DNA of 40,331 nucleotides, taken from NCBI GenBank assembly GCA_003158115.1, contig PMGM01000084.1:1-40331 (forward strand). Direction: 5' to 3'. Source of the DNA: Methanobacterium sp. (lineage in GTDB: Archaea; Methanobacteriota; Methanobacteria; Methanobacteriales; Methanobacteriaceae). The position numbers were made by a program, and so were the translations under genes. The notes under the pieces are model-generated. The model saw only the letters and a program-made list of their open reading frames with translations. It was not told the origin of the DNA and made no database searches. Of the stretch, positions 8,999 to 18,905 are shown piece after piece; the first letter of the stretch is position 1, and each line of letters begins with the position of its first letter.

Positions 8999-10975
8999 TT
9001 GGCAGAAGAAAAAAAGCAAGAAACAACCGAAGAACCAAAAGTCGGTGTATACATATGTCACTGTGGAATAAACATCGGTGGCGTAGTTGATATCGACGCA
9101 GTAAAAGATTATGCAGCAACACTTCCTAATGTTGTTGTATCAGAACAATACAAATACTTCTGTTCAGACCCAGGACAGGAAATGATCCAGAAGGACATTA
9201 AAGAAAAGGGTTTAAACAGAGTAGTTGTAGCAGCATGTTCACCCAGGCTCCACGAACCAACGTTCAGAAGAGCTGTAAAAGAAGCAGGATTAAACCCATA
9301 TCTCTTTGAATTTGCAAACATAAGGGAACACGATTCTTGGGTTCATCAGAATGAACCTGAGGCAGCAACAGGAAAAGCTAAAGACTTAGTAAGAATGGCA
9401 GTTGCTAAAGCTAGGTTACTAGAACCACTCATATCAGAATCAGTTTCAGTTACAAGTAAAGCTCTGGTTATTGGTGGAGGAGTTGCCGGGATTCAGGCAG
9501 CACTCGACCTAGGTGACATGGGATTCAAAACTTACCTTGTAGAGAAACAGCCTACAATAGGTGGAAGAATGGCTCAGCTGGACAAAACTTTCCCAACACT
9601 GGACTGTTCAATGTGTATCCTAGCACCTAAAATGGTGGACTGTGGAAAACACGAAAACATCGAACTCATATCCTACGCAGAAGTTAAGAAAGTTGACGGT
9701 TACATAGGTAATTTCAAGGTTGAAGTTGAAAAGAAACCACGTTACATTGATGAATCTCTATGTACAGGTTGCGGAAGTTGTTCCGAAGTTTGTCCTATAG
9801 AAATACCAAACTACTTCGATGAAGGCGTTGGTATGGTCAAAGCAACTTACATACCATTCCCCCAGGCAGTTCCACTGTGTTCCACCATAGACAAGGACTA
9901 CTGTATAGAATGTAAACTATGCGACCAGGTCTGTGGTAACATGGCAATAAATCACGACCAGGAACCAGAAACCATTGAACTCGAAGTAGGTACCATTATC
10001 GTTGCAACCGGTTACGACCCATATGACCCGACCGAGAAAAAAGAATGGGCATACGGACAAGCTGAAAATGTTGTCACCGGTCTTGAACTGGAAAGATACA
10101 TAAATGCATCTGGACCAACACAGGGACATGTTGTAAAACCATCAGATGGTAAAGCACCTAAAAGCTTTGCATTCATCCAGTGTGTTGGATCCAGGGACGA
10201 ACAGATCGATAAACCATACTGTTCAAGAGTCTGCTGTATGTACGCAATGAAAAACGCTCAACTTATTATAGACCACGAACCTGACACCGAAGTAACAATT
10301 TACTACATGGATATAAGGGCATTCGGTAAAGGATTTGAAGAGTTCTACAAACGGTCACAAGAGAAGTATGGTATTAAGTTCATCAGAGGTCGGCCGGCAC
10401 AAGTCTTAGAAAACCCTGATAAAACCTTAACCATAAGATCAGAAGACACTCTACTCGGAAAAGTCACAGAATATGACTATGATATGGTTGCTTTATCAGT
10501 GGGTCTACAGCCACCTGAAGGTGCAGAAACTCTCAGACAGACTTTAACTCTGTCAAGAAGTGCTGACGGTTTCCTAATGGAAGCTCACCCTAAACTCAGG
10601 CCTGTTGACACATTAACTGATGGTATTTATTTAGCAGGTGTTTCTCAGGGACCAAAAGATATTCCTGACGCAGTTGCACAAGCATCAGGTGCAGCAGCTA
10701 GAGCAGCAATACCTATGATCAAAGGTGAAGTGGAGATTGAACCTATCATTGCTAGTGTTGATGAAGATGTATGTGGTGGATGTGAAGTTTGTATTGAACT
10801 CTGCCCATACGGTGCAATTGAAAGAATAGATGAACAAGCACATGTTAACGTAGCACTCTGTAAAGGATGCGGAACCTGTGTTGCAGCATGTCCATCTGGA
10901 GCTTTAGACCAAGCACACTTCAAAACCAACCAGATATTTGCTCAAATAGAAGCAGCTATGAACGGTGGAAAATAA
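8999..10975 (+). CDS. hdrA: CoB-CoM heterodisulfide reductase subunit A
   Basis: HdrA is the FAD-carrying, electron-bifurcating subunit of the cytoplasmic Hdr-Mvh complex. That complex couples heterodisulfide reduction to ferredoxin reduction in the last step of methanogenesis. The 658 residues are full length. An N-terminal domain has Cys20, Cys22, Cys55 and Cys80. The FAD site GGGVAG is at 159-164, with [20 protein letters not shown] after it. Ferredoxin-type clusters occur at Cys265-275, Cys302-312, Cys592-602 and Cys621-631. The Cys395/408/412/413 set keeps the spacing I recall for the extra [4Fe-4S] cluster seen in an HdrA structure. No in-frame stop replaces a cysteine, so this is not a selenocysteine form. 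The TTG start is supported by AGGTGATC. hdrB and hdrC are not in the window. Confidence 0.97.
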   Translation: MAEEKKQETTEEPKVGVYICHCGINIGGVVDIDAVKDYAATLPNVVVSEQYKYFCSDPGQEMIQKDIKEKGLNRVVVAACSPRLHEPTFRRAVKEAGLNPYLFEFANIREHDSWVHQNEPEAATGKAKDLVRMAVAKARLLEPLISESVSVTSKALVIGGGVAGIQAALDLGDMGFKTYLVEKQPTIGGRMAQLDKTFPTLDCSMCILAPKMVDCGKHENIELISYAEVKKVDGYIGNFKVEVEKKPRYIDESLCTGCGSCSEVCPIEIPNYFDEGVGMVKATYIPFPQAVPLCSTIDKDYCIECKLCDQVCGNMAINHDQEPETIELEVGTIIVATGYDPYDPTEKKEWAYGQAENVVTGLELERYINASGPTQGHVVKPSDGKAPKSFAFIQCVGSRDEQIDKPYCSRVCCMYAMKNAQLIIDHEPDTEVTIYYMDIRAFGKGFEEFYKRSQEKYGIKFIRGRPAQVLENPDKTLTIRSEDTLLGKVTEYDYDMVALSVGLQPPEGAETLRQTLTLSRSADGFLMEAHPKLRPVDTLTDGIYLAGVSQGPKDIPDAVAQASGAAARAAIPMIKGEVEIEPIIASVDEDVCGGCEVCIELCPYGAIERIDEQAHVNVALCKGCGTCVAACPSGALDQAHFKTNQIFAQIEAAMNGGK

Positions 10976-11010
10976 GGGTTAAACCCCTTTTCCAATATTT
11001 TTTTATTTTT
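10974..11010 (+). terminator. Terminator after hdrA
   Basis: A short hairpin AAGGGTT-A-AACCCCTT (one extra C) overlaps the stop codon. T-rich tracts follow to 11010. A strong terminator suits a highly expressed single-gene transcript. Confidence 0.55.
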
Positions 11011-11260
11011 ACGAGACTATTTTTAAATTATGAATATTTCTTATAATCACAAATCCAATCATATTTGAAAATTAAATCTTTAAACTAATTGTTTACATAT
11101 CGCTACTATCATTTTTAATTCCTAAAATTCTACTGTTAAATCATGTTTTTGATGTTTTAAAATTTTAGATATATTGTAATAAAATATTTTACAAATCTCA
11201 AAATGAAATATAAAAATTTAATATAATTACCATTCAGTTATTATTTAGAAGGTGAATAAT

Positions 11261-11959
11261 TTGTATAAAGAAATGGGTGAAAAATTAAAAGAAATTTTAA
11301 AGCTTGATAAAGAACCAGTAGCAATTAAATGGTCTGTTAGAATACCTAAAGATATCAAAAAGGAAGAAGGCAAATCAAGATTTTGTACTAAACTTGATAA
11401 AGCTGCAAACGGTGAAATATTCTATTCAACTGCTCAAGAAGAAGAATGTATGGGTGGTATTCGCTACTCCGGTATGAAAGATAGAAAAGAGTTACCCAAA
11501 AACATGCAAAGTGGTGCATTTCTAGTGCCTGCAGGAGTTTATAAAAGCATTCCTGCAGTTCAAAGATCATGGCAGAATAATGTACCAATTGAGTCTGGAA
11601 TATTCGATGCAGTTATATTTTCACCACTAACCAAAGCTGATTTTGATCCTGATCTAGTATTTGTTGTATGCAATTCTGAGCAGGCCATGATGATTCTTCA
11701 TGCGAATGCCTACGATTCAGGATCCCATGGGCTCGGAGCCGATTCAGGACCTATTTGCAGTTCTATGGCATCTATACCATACTTAACTGGTAAAGTGACT
11801 TACGGATTTGGAGATATTGGTTCACGTAATAATATGAATTTGAAACCAGAAGATGTGATGGTAACAATACCTGCAGGAGATCTTGAGAGAATCCTTGCCA
11901 ATTTAAGTGAAATGAAAACTAAAACATTTTTCAAACGAAATCAAAAAGTCACACCTTAA
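11261..11959 (+). CDS. DUF169 family protein
   Basis: This 232-residue protein resembles the DUF169 (COG2043) family of unknown function. Supporting stretches are LDKEPVAIKW near the start, an EECMGGIRYSGM segment with a conserved-looking cysteine, a middle PLTKADFDPDLVFVVCN, GADSGPICSSMASIPYLTGK, and a C-terminal MVTIPAGDLERILANL. I chose the TTG start at 11261 because AGAAGGTGA lies just before it. The GTG nine bases earlier overlaps that ribosome binding site. The gene stands alone between the hdrA terminator and glyA. Family members in anaerobes often have redox or cofactor neighbours, but no function can be assigned here. Confidence 0.8.
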   Translation: MYKEMGEKLKEILKLDKEPVAIKWSVRIPKDIKKEEGKSRFCTKLDKAANGEIFYSTAQEEECMGGIRYSGMKDRKELPKNMQSGAFLVPAGVYKSIPAVQRSWQNNVPIESGIFDAVIFSPLTKADFDPDLVFVVCNSEQAMMILHANAYDSGSHGLGADSGPICSSMASIPYLTGKVTYGFGDIGSRNNMNLKPEDVMVTIPAGDLERILANLSEMKTKTFFKRNQKVTP

Positions 11960-12084
11960 ATTTTATCTTTCTTTTTTGAGGATTTATCAAATGCAGCTTT
12001 TTTTGAAAGTATTTATATTGATTCATTTTATACATAAAATCATTACACCCTATGACTAATTCATGTTTATTTGGAGGATAATTA

Positions 12085-13353
12085 ATGTTTGAAAACGAGA
12101 AATATGCTCTTAAAATTAAAGAAATTACAAAAGAGCACCATAATTGGATGGAAAATAGTATAAATCTTATAGCTAGTGAAAATATAACAAGTACAAGTGT
12201 GAGGGAAGCTCTGGCTTCGGATCTTTCCCATAGATATGCAGAAGGCCTTTCGGGGTGTAGACTCTATGAAGGATGTAAATATGTAGATCAAATAGAAGAT
12301 ATTACCGTTGAACTATCTAAAAAGATCTTTAAAGCAGAACATGCCAATGTACAACCAATATCTGGCGTGGTAGCAAATATGGCTTCATTTTTTGCACTTG
12401 CCAACCACGGAGACTCCATGATGGCGCTTGAGGTACCAGTTGGAGGACATATAAGTCATGCAAATGTCAGCGCTGCAGGTATAAGGGGATTAAAAATAGC
12501 TCCACATCCATTCGATGAAACAAAAATGAATATCGATGCAGATGCTATGAAAAAAGACATACTTGAGAAAAAACCGAAAATAGTACTCCTAGGAGGTAGT
12601 CTCTTCCTTTTCCCACACCCTGTTAAAGAAGCAAAAGAAGCAGCTGATGAAGTAGGTGCAAAGGTAATGTATGATGGTGCCCATGTATTGGGTTTAATAG
12701 CAGGAGGATACTTCCAGGATCCCCTTAGAGAAGGAGCAGATTTACTAGTCGGAAGCACCCACAAGACATTCCCTGGACCTCAGGGAGGTATTATACTTTG
12801 TAAAGATAATATAGCAAAGAAAATTGATGATGCCGTCTTCCCTGGTGTTGTAAGTAATCATCACCTCCATCATCTTGCAGCATTAGGTATAGCAACTTCT
12901 GAAATGCTTGAATTTGGAAGTGCATATGCAAAACAGATAATTAAAAATGCAAAGGCATTGGGACAAGAACTTTACGAACTAGGATTTAATGTGTTATGCG
13001 AAGATCAGGGATTCACAGAGTCTCATCAGATTGCAATGGATGTTTCCAATATTGGTAGAGCAGCTAAATTAGCAAAAGACTTTGAAAGCAATAATATCAT
13101 TTTAAACAAAAATTTATTCCCATGGGACGATGTTAACAGATCCGATGATCCTTCAGGTATCCGTATTGGAACACAAGAAATAACCAGACGTGGATTAAAG
13201 GAATCACACATGGCAGAAATTGCAGCTTATATTAAAAGAGTAGCCGTGGATGGGGAAAATATTAAAGATGAAGTTTCAGAGTTCATAAAACAACATAATA
13301 AAGTGTATTATGCATTCAAGGAAGACGAAGCCTACAACTATGTGGACTTCTAA
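12085..13353 (+). CDS. glyA: Serine hydroxymethyltransferase
   Basis: This PLP enzyme interconverts serine and glycine and, in methanogens, uses tetrahydromethanopterin as the one-carbon carrier. The 422 residues are full length. Visible motifs are [10 protein letters not shown] (27-36), [20 protein letters not shown] (49-68), the PLP aspartate region [13 protein letters not shown] (196-208), and the PLP lysine Lys227 in [25 protein letters not shown] precedes the ATG, and a TATA-like TATTTATATTG lies about 70 bases upstream. A flavin/iron-sulfur protein starts about 60 bases after the stop on the same strand. A weak AATTCT/AGAATT hairpin lies between them at 13356-13374. Confidence 0.96.
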   Translation: MFENEKYALKIKEITKEHHNWMENSINLIASENITSTSVREALASDLSHRYAEGLSGCRLYEGCKYVDQIEDITVELSKKIFKAEHANVQPISGVVANMASFFALANHGDSMMALEVPVGGHISHANVSAAGIRGLKIAPHPFDETKMNIDADAMKKDILEKKPKIVLLGGSLFLFPHPVKEAKEAADEVGAKVMYDGAHVLGLIAGGYFQDPLREGADLLVGSTHKTFPGPQGGIILCKDNIAKKIDDAVFPGVVSNHHLHHLAALGIATSEMLEFGSAYAKQIIKNAKALGQELYELGFNVLCEDQGFTESHQIAMDVSNIGRAAKLAKDFESNNIILNKNLFPWDDVNRSDDPSGIRIGTQEITRRGLKESHMAEIAAYIKRVAVDGENIKDEVSEFIKQHNKVYYAFKEDEAYNYVDF

Positions 13354-13411
13354 ATAATTCTCTTTTTTAGAATTTTTAGTCTATCAAAAAAAAATATACA
13401 TGGAGAACTAT

Positions 13412-14107
13412 ATGAAAATTGCTTGGGGTATTACAGGAGCAGGGCATCTACTCCAGGAAAGTGTGAATGTACTTGTTGAACTTTCAAAAAAACATGAAGT
13501 AACAGTACTTCTATCCGGAGCTGGTGAAGAGGTTCTTAAAATGTATGGCCTCTTTGAATCGGTTCAAAATCTAACCGGTGGTAAGTACCGAGAATTGATA
13601 CTTGAAGAAGATCAACGCACAAGCTTTCCAATGACAGGAAGATTTTCACTTGGAACCTACGACTTATTAATTATTTCACCAACAACTTCCAATACAATTG
13701 GTAAAATAGTGAATGGTATTGCAGATACCCTCATTACAAACGCAGTTGCTCAAGCTGGAAAAGGACATGTAGAAACCTATATAATCCCTGTAGATCTAGA
13801 ATCAGGAGACCTTGAAACTGTTTTACCATCCAAATTGGAACTTGATCTTTGTCAAAACTGTGAAATTTGTGTTCCATCATCAAAATGCCCAAACAAAGCA
13901 ATTACACCGGGAGTGGAAATAAATCTTTTGAAGTGTGAGGGATGTGGTGCTTGTCAAACTTTCTGTCAGTTTGGAGCGGTAACTGGAGGTAGACTCATCA
14001 CAATACATATGCGAGATATTGACATACAAAATACCACAAAATTGTATGAAATTGAGGGTATACGAGTTTTAAATCATCCCACTGATTTAAATAATCTATT
14101 ATTTTAG
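13412..14107 (+). CDS. Archaeoflavoprotein with two [4Fe-4S] sites (MJ0208/dihydromethanopterin reductase-like)
   Basis: This 231-residue protein has an N-terminal FMN-binding flavoprotein fold ([14 protein letters not shown], later [27 protein letters not shown] written in part) and a C-terminal ferredoxin-type region. The cysteines are C147, C150, C153 and C159, then C175, C178, C181 and C185, enough for two [4Fe-4S] clusters. I started it at 13412 because GGAG lies six bases before that ATG; an ATG at 13400 is in frame. The family (AfpA/MJ0208-like) includes proteins described as dihydromethanopterin reductases that take electrons from ferredoxin. Its position right behind glyA, a tetrahydromethanopterin-dependent enzyme, fits that role but does not prove it. 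Confidence 0.8.
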   Translation: MKIAWGITGAGHLLQESVNVLVELSKKHEVTVLLSGAGEEVLKMYGLFESVQNLTGGKYRELILEEDQRTSFPMTGRFSLGTYDLLIISPTTSNTIGKIVNGIADTLITNAVAQAGKGHVETYIIPVDLESGDLETVLPSKLELDLCQNCEICVPSSKCPNKAITPGVEINLLKCEGCGACQTFCQFGAVTGGRLITIHMRDIDIQNTTKLYEIEGIRVLNHPTDLNNLLF

Positions 14108-14292
14108 TCATTATCTCCCTGCGTGATAATTTATTTGTATTTGAAATTTTTTTCCTTTTTGAGATCTCACTATTTAAAATACTTAAAAAGCGTTTTGAAC
14201 AGAATATAAAATTATTAATGGTCATAAAAACAATAAACTAATTAGAAATAGTTACATATAAAATTTTTAATTAGTATTTAAGGAGGTTTTAG

Positions 14293-14682
14293 ATGCCAGA
14301 AGGTAAAAGAATTGATTTTCTTGTTAAAGATCTTCAAGATAAGAGTTGGATTGTGCGTGAAGATGCAGCTGAACTTCTTGCAGAGGTTGGTGATCCTGAA
14401 GCTGTTGAACCACTGATAAATACTTTAAATGATGAAGATTGGCATGTTAAAGAAGCTGCTGCACTATCATTGGCAGTATTTTCAGATCCAAGGGCAGTTA
14501 AACCATTGATAAAACTCATGGATGATGAAAAAGCTAGTGTACGTTATGCTGCTGCTTTGGGATTAGCATCTATAGCTGATAAAAAATCTTTATATGTCCT
14601 TGAAGATGCTGTTAAAGATGAGAACCCTGTTGTTAGAAAAGTAGCAAAAATGGGAATCGAAGCCATTAAAAAGAAAGAATAA
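14293..14682 (+). CDS. Small HEAT-repeat protein
   Basis: The whole 129-residue protein is built of HEAT-like helical repeats, in units of about 31 residues near 7-37, 38-68, 69-99 and 100-127. The repeating signature is a W/V-x-V-R/K-E/Y-x-A-A-x-x-L-A core followed by D-P-x-A-V-x-P-L-I. Such proteins are scaffolds or partner-binding modules; the PBS-lyase-like label is only a family name. A strong AAGGAGG precedes the ATG. The gene stands alone, convergent with the leftward membrane-protein gene at 14735. The partner is unknown. Confidence 0.88.
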   Translation: MPEGKRIDFLVKDLQDKSWIVREDAAELLAEVGDPEAVEPLINTLNDEDWHVKEAAALSLAVFSDPRAVKPLIKLMDDEKASVRYAAALGLASIADKKSLYVLEDAVKDENPVVRKVAKMGIEAIKKKE

Positions 14683-14734
14683 TATTGTTAAATTTTTTTT
14701 ATTTTTCAATAAATTCAATTTTAAAGTTTTACTT

Positions 14735-15058
14735 TTAATAATCAACACTGTAACTGATGTACATGAATAGAACACCTAAAAGAAACCATAAAATTGAATT
14801 TAATGTTGAGATACCTAGTGTTTTGTAAACCAAGCCTACAATTCCAGCAACAAACAGAAATATCCCTGCAGCATAGAAAACTATTTTCCGTACTTTGGTT
14901 CCATAGGCAATAGCTAAGAAAACAGCACCTAAAACTGCCCAAACAACCGAAGTAAATATAGATAATCCTAACTGGGGCACCAAAGTGCCTAAAATTCCCG
15001 ATATAAGGAGAAATAAGCCTGCAACATATAGTATTATCTCTCTTGTTTTTAATTTCAT
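14735..15058 (-). CDS. Small duplicated four-helix membrane protein, unknown function
   Basis: I do not recognise a named family. From the ATG at 15058 the protein has 107 residues and four hydrophobic segments. It consists of two tandem copies of one unit of about 47 residues. The first begins LYVAGLFLLISGILG and the second FYAAGIFLFVAGIVG. Each continues with LGIS/LGLS, a V/ILW-x-x-LG turn, and ends in IAY or ISY. An ATG six codons upstream is in frame; I prefer the inner one because an AGGA-type site precedes it. It is last in a leftward group after a metallophosphoesterase. Confidence 0.7.
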   Translation of the reverse strand: MKLKTREIILYVAGLFLLISGILGTLVPQLGLSIFTSVVWAVLGAVFLAIAYGTKVRKIVFYAAGIFLFVAGIVGLVYKTLGISTLNSILWFLLGVLFMYISYSVDY

Positions 15059-15173
15059 AAAATTCCTATCCCTCAAATCTTATTTAAGGTTTCTTATTTA
15101 CAGATCACAGTTTTAAATAAAAATTAGGCATGAATGAAATTTTATTTTATAAATTAATAGATTTAAAATGTTT

Positions 15174-16025
15174 TTAAGTACTTTGAAGTTGCAATATAGT
15201 TATCTCGGGGGGACAATTTATACGAATCCAAAAAACATTGGTACCCAGACCTCTATTAGTATATTGTACCATTTCTCCCACTTTATATTGACCTAAAGGA
15301 TATTTTCGAAATTGTGATCCTCTAAAAGGTGTTCCTAACCATGGTATAACCATTTGTCCCCCATGAGAATGTCCAGAAAGTTGAAGGCTAAATCTTCCAG
15401 TAGCAGCACTAACATCAGCAAAATCAGGTTCATGTGCCAGTAGAATAGCAGGACCCAGTGGAGGTAATTTCTTTAAAACAGCATTTAAATCATGTTTATC
15501 AAGGGTGATACTGTCCACTCCCGCAATGTGGAGTGTTGCATTTCCTCGTTTGAGTGTATAAACATCATTCTCCAGTTCTATAATGTTACTTTCATCCATT
15601 ACATCTCGTATTTCTTTTGCCCCTACCCAGTGATCATGGTTTCCCAAGACAGCAACAGTTGCATCCTTTGGTTTTAGATTTTTAAGAACTCTTAACATAT
15701 CGAGTACTGGTTCATTTACCACATATGAAACAGAATCGCCAGTTATGGCTATAAGATCCGGTTCTAGTTTATTAACCATGTTTACAACACCTTCAATACG
15801 CTTGGCAGATATCCATTGTCCAAGATGTATATCACTAATATGGGCTATGCGATAATCATTGAAGGCAGGATCAAGATTGGGTATTTCTACTTTTAAATCC
15901 ACAATCTCAAAATCCCTTGGATTAAATTCATGTATACCGAGTTTGTCTCTGAAGCCGGACATAGCTAACTGCATCTTCTGACGTACCATGAGCGCATTAG
16001 GATTTGAATTAGATTCATTTTTCAT
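15174..16025 (-). CDS. Calcineurin-like metallophosphoesterase (YkuE/YaeI type)
   Basis: This 283-residue phosphoesterase has a complete dinuclear metal site: Asp65 and His67 in AHISDIHLG, Asp97 in ITGDS, Asn129 and His130 in VLGNHDHW, His198 in LLAHEPDF, and His229 and His231 in LSGHSHGG. Related proteins hydrolyse phosphate ester or pyrophosphate bonds, some in membrane lipid precursors. The substrate here is unknown. The N-terminus has no clear signal peptide or membrane anchor. It is in a leftward run with the DUF192 and orphan genes upstream (gap 58 bases) and the duplicated membrane protein downstream. Confidence 0.9.
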   Translation of the reverse strand: MKNESNSNPNALMVRQKMQLAMSGFRDKLGIHEFNPRDFEIVDLKVEIPNLDPAFNDYRIAHISDIHLGQWISAKRIEGVVNMVNKLEPDLIAITGDSVSYVVNEPVLDMLRVLKNLKPKDATVAVLGNHDHWVGAKEIRDVMDESNIIELENDVYTLKRGNATLHIAGVDSITLDKHDLNAVLKKLPPLGPAILLAHEPDFADVSAATGRFSLQLSGHSHGGQMVIPWLGTPFRGSQFRKYPLGQYKVGEMVQYTNRGLGTNVFWIRINCPPEITILQLQST

Positions 16026-16083
16026 TTTTCAACCTAAAATTTTTAAATCTTTATAAATTATTGAATAAAAATGGGATCAATTT

Positions 16084-16359
16084 TCATTCATCTTCCAATA
16101 CACTTGTAAGATAAACTGTCATTTCAATTTCTTCCCGAGCAATAAAATCTTCTATACGACATTTAGCTGCATCACTACCAAAAGGATAATATTTTTCTTC
16201 AAAATGTGTTGTAATGTACATTCCATCATTTTTTATATCTACATCACCTTCAACATTTCCTTGAAGCCTCCCTTCTTCATCCAGGCCCAGTCCAGTTACT
16301 TTGTAAACAACATAATAATTCGTTTCATCAGAACCATAGTCAAATATTTCCACTTTCAT
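16084..16359 (-). CDS. Conserved-looking hypothetical protein, 91 residues
   Basis: I do not recognise this protein. It is acidic and soluble, with alternating hydrophobic residues that suggest beta strands (MKVEIFDYGSDETNYYVVY, later DGMYITTHFEEKYYPFG) and a C-terminal EEIEMTVYLTSVLEDE. One cysteine is present. I use the ATG at 16359 because GGAGTG lies six bases before it; a GTG three codons upstream overlaps that site. It sits between the DUF192 gene and the metallophosphoesterase on the same strand, with short gaps of 64 and 58 bases, so the three may be one operon. Confidence 0.65.
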   Translation of the reverse strand: MKVEIFDYGSDETNYYVVYKVTGLGLDEEGRLQGNVEGDVDIKNDGMYITTHFEEKYYPFGSDAAKCRIEDFIAREEIEMTVYLTSVLEDE

Positions 16360-16423
16360 CCAAGCCACTCCGAAAATAATTTTTATTATATGTATCTATG
16401 TCTGTTCTAAATCTTGTATTTTT

Positions 16424-16795
16424 TTATACACAATCTTGTGTGAAATCGAGTTCATCTCCAATTTGAAGATTAAATGTGTTTATAGTTCCTTCCTCCATTT
16501 CAATAACATATTTAGCGGGAGCTTTGGGAGTATAAGTTTTCCATGGTTCAATTGAAACCATGTCAACAATCATTTTATCTGCATCAGCAAATATGATGTC
16601 CAATGGAAATTTCATAAAGAACATATGAATGGCTGATCCTCGCCTGCTCCTGCTGCTTGGAAGTTTAAGTATAAGCCCCCTTTCAAGATCATTCCTAAAC
16701 ATCAACCCTAAAAATCTCGACATGAAACTATTTGCAAAATCAACCTCACCTAACCTTGTATCCTTAGTTTTATTTAATAAAATAGTATTACTCAT
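16424..16795 (-). CDS. DUF192 family protein
   Basis: This 123-residue protein matches the DUF192 family of small beta-rich proteins of unknown function. Typical stretches are [37 protein letters not shown] and [11 protein letters not shown], with the late GDELDF. Many bacterial members are exported; this one shows no signal peptide. The ATG at 16795 is preceded by AGGTG at six bases and is preferred to an upstream in-frame ATG at 16828. It is first in the leftward run toward the metallophosphoesterase. Confidence 0.85.
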   Translation of the reverse strand: MSNTILLNKTKDTRLGEVDFANSFMSRFLGLMFRNDLERGLILKLPSSRSRRGSAIHMFFMKFPLDIIFADADKMIVDMVSIEPWKTYTPKAPAKYVIEMEEGTINTFNLQIGDELDFTQDCV

Positions 16796-17433
16796 AACTT
16801 GCACCTGCATTCTGTATTTATATTCCAAATATGGTTATTAATTTTTTCTTTAATTCCAAATCTGTTCACTTCAAATTATGATTCCAACTAGTAATTATTA
16901 AATTTGGTTATAAACTACATTTAAAAAAAAAGATTTAAGCCAAATTTTTAATGGTTTATATTATCCAATTTACAACAAATATCTGGGTAACTAACAGAGT
17001 TTATTTTGATTTAACAAAGTCGTCAATTGATTATTCTAGGTGTAGTTTAGGATGTTGATTACGAAGTCTATTAAGATATACCCTCATTTATTAAATTTTC
17101 AACAAAATAAGTTATTCTTTGGATGATTTGATTAGGGGAACATTGGTTTCAATAAAAATAAGATGGGGTTTAAATTATTTTAGACACTTAAATCTGAAAT
17201 GGGTGAATTCTATTGATTTTAACAATATTAAATTTTTTTTAGTCAGAATTCTGAAGAAATGGATCATTTTTTATATCAGTTGTTTCAAAAACCATACATT
17301 AAACACCGTCCCTTTAACTCGAATTTGTTAATAATTATATTGATAAACCCTACGGAGTATGCATTTTGATAATTAACATAATTCAAGGAGATGGTTTTAA
17401 CTCACTAATTAACATTAATATGGGAGGCCATTT
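16796..17433. other. Intergenic region upstream of the SAM synthetase gene
   Basis: No convincing gene is seen in these 638 bases. A 70-codon open frame at 17119-17331 has a TTG start without a ribosome binding site and a composition unlike its neighbours. The last 100 bases hold a TATA-like AATTATATTGA (17334-17344), TTGATAAACCCTAC (17340-17353), two copies of TAATTAACAT (17370-17379 and 17406-17415), an isolated AAGGAG at 17385-17390, and the real ribosome binding site GGGAGG. Confidence 0.5.
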
Positions 17434-18642
17434 ATGAGGAACATCATTGTTAAAGAGCTTATTCAAAAACCTATTGAAGAGCAAGAAGTAGAAATTGTAG
17501 AGAGAAAGGGCATAGGTCACCCTGATAGTATAAGTGATGGAATTGCAGAGTCTGTTAGTAGGGCTCTGTGCCAAGTATACATGGAAAAATTTGATGGCAA
17601 GATCATGCACCACAACACCGATGAAGTGCAGATCACAGCAGGCGAATCAGATCCACACTTCGGAGGCGGAGAAATAATAAAACCTATAGATATACTCTTA
17701 ACTGGTAGAGGTGTTTCAGAGTACGAAGGTAAAAAAATTGGAATCGATAGGATTGCTATAACCGCTGCTAAAGAATATTTAAAAAAGAATATCATCAACC
17801 TTGATGTTGAAAGTTCCACAGTTGTGGAATGTAAGATAGGAAGTGGATCTGGAGATTTAGTTGATGTGTTTAAAAGGGATGGAACGCCATCATCAAATGA
17901 CACATCCTTTGGTGTAGGATTCGCACCTTTTTCTGAGACCGAACAAATAGTTATGGCCACAGAAGAACTTTTAAATTCAAAAGACTTCAAGAAAAAATAT
18001 CCACAGGTTGGGGAAGATATCAAGGTCATGGGACTGCGTGAGAACAATAAAATAATACTCACAACTGCTGTTGCAATGGTATCTAAATTTGTTGATGGAA
18101 TTGATACATATCTTAATGTTAAAGATGAAATACAGAACATAATAACCGATTTATCCCTGAAAAAAACTGATAGAGAAGTTGAAACATTCATAAATACCGG
18201 TGATGATAACTCCTGTAAATCAGAGAAGGGATTCTATTTAACTGTTACCGGTACTTCAGCTGAGATGGGAGATGATGGATCGGTGGGAAGGGGTAATAGA
18301 GCAAATGGCCTTATAACTCCTAACAGACCAATGTCAATGGAAGCAACATCTGGTAAAAATCCAATAAATCATGTTGGTAAAATATACAACCTATTATCAA
18401 ACAAAATGGCACAAGACATAACCAAAGAATTAGATGGTGTAAAACAAGTACATATAATGTTATTAAGCCAAATAGGTAAACCAATTGACCATCCTAAAGC
18501 TGCAAGTGCTCAGATTATTGTTGAAGACAGTTACAGTATGGGATCTGTCAACAGCGATGTTGAAGGAATAATGAATAACTGGCTGGAAAATATAGGAAAG
18601 ATCACAGAGATGATGGTTGAGGGTAAAATAAGAACCTTCTGA
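17434..18642 (+). CDS. mat: S-adenosylmethionine synthetase, archaeal type
   Basis: This enzyme makes S-adenosylmethionine from methionine and ATP. The 402 residues match the archaeal MAT family, which is distant from bacterial MetK. Motifs include [20 protein letters not shown] near 22-41, [17 protein letters not shown] near 78, [20 protein letters not shown] near 254, and [20 protein letters not shown] near 289. GGGAGG precedes the ATG. SAM is needed here among others for cobalamin methylation (cbiL is in the window). A clean hairpin-plus-T-run terminator follows. Confidence 0.96.
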   Translation: MRNIIVKELIQKPIEEQEVEIVERKGIGHPDSISDGIAESVSRALCQVYMEKFDGKIMHHNTDEVQITAGESDPHFGGGEIIKPIDILLTGRGVSEYEGKKIGIDRIAITAAKEYLKKNIINLDVESSTVVECKIGSGSGDLVDVFKRDGTPSSNDTSFGVGFAPFSETEQIVMATEELLNSKDFKKKYPQVGEDIKVMGLRENNKIILTTAVAMVSKFVDGIDTYLNVKDEIQNIITDLSLKKTDREVETFINTGDDNSCKSEKGFYLTVTGTSAEMGDDGSVGRGNRANGLITPNRPMSMEATSGKNPINHVGKIYNLLSNKMAQDITKELDGVKQVHIMLLSQIGKPIDHPKAASAQIIVEDSYSMGSVNSDVEGIMNNWLENIGKITEMMVEGKIRTF

Positions 18643-18649
18643 TCAACAT

Positions 18650-18694
18650 AAATTTAGGGATTAACTACCCTAAATTTCTATTAATTCCTTTTTT
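18650..18694 (+). terminator. Terminator after SAM synthetase gene
   Basis: A perfect 10-base stem, AAATTTAGGG (18650-18659) with CCCTAAATTT (18668-18677), has an 8-base loop. A T-run follows at 18689-18694. Confidence 0.6.
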
Positions 18695-18905
18695 CATATT
18701 CTTTAAGATAGTAAATTATTCAGAAGCCCCTATTTATATTTCATACTATATTTTCTTTTATTTTTACGATAAACTACTTTATATAATATTTAACAATTAT
18801 ATCTAAACAATATCTAAAAACAATTTAATAAATTAACTATTTTATATAATTAAAACAAAACTTTAGATCAATATAATTAGGAAAATCATAAAGGAGAGAA
18901 TAATT

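Noticed and set aside
10174..10236. Selenocysteine in HdrA
   Set aside because: All cluster positions in this stretch are encoded by TGT or TGC and no in-frame TGA is present.
17119..17331. Possible 70-codon gene upstream of the SAM synthetase gene
   Set aside because: TTG start without a ribosome binding site, A/T-driven composition rich in Ile, Phe and Asn, and no recognisable motif.
16829..17433. SAM riboswitch in the SAM synthetase leader
   Set aside because: No SAM riboswitch core or multi-helix junction can be drawn; the region is mostly A/T-rich.
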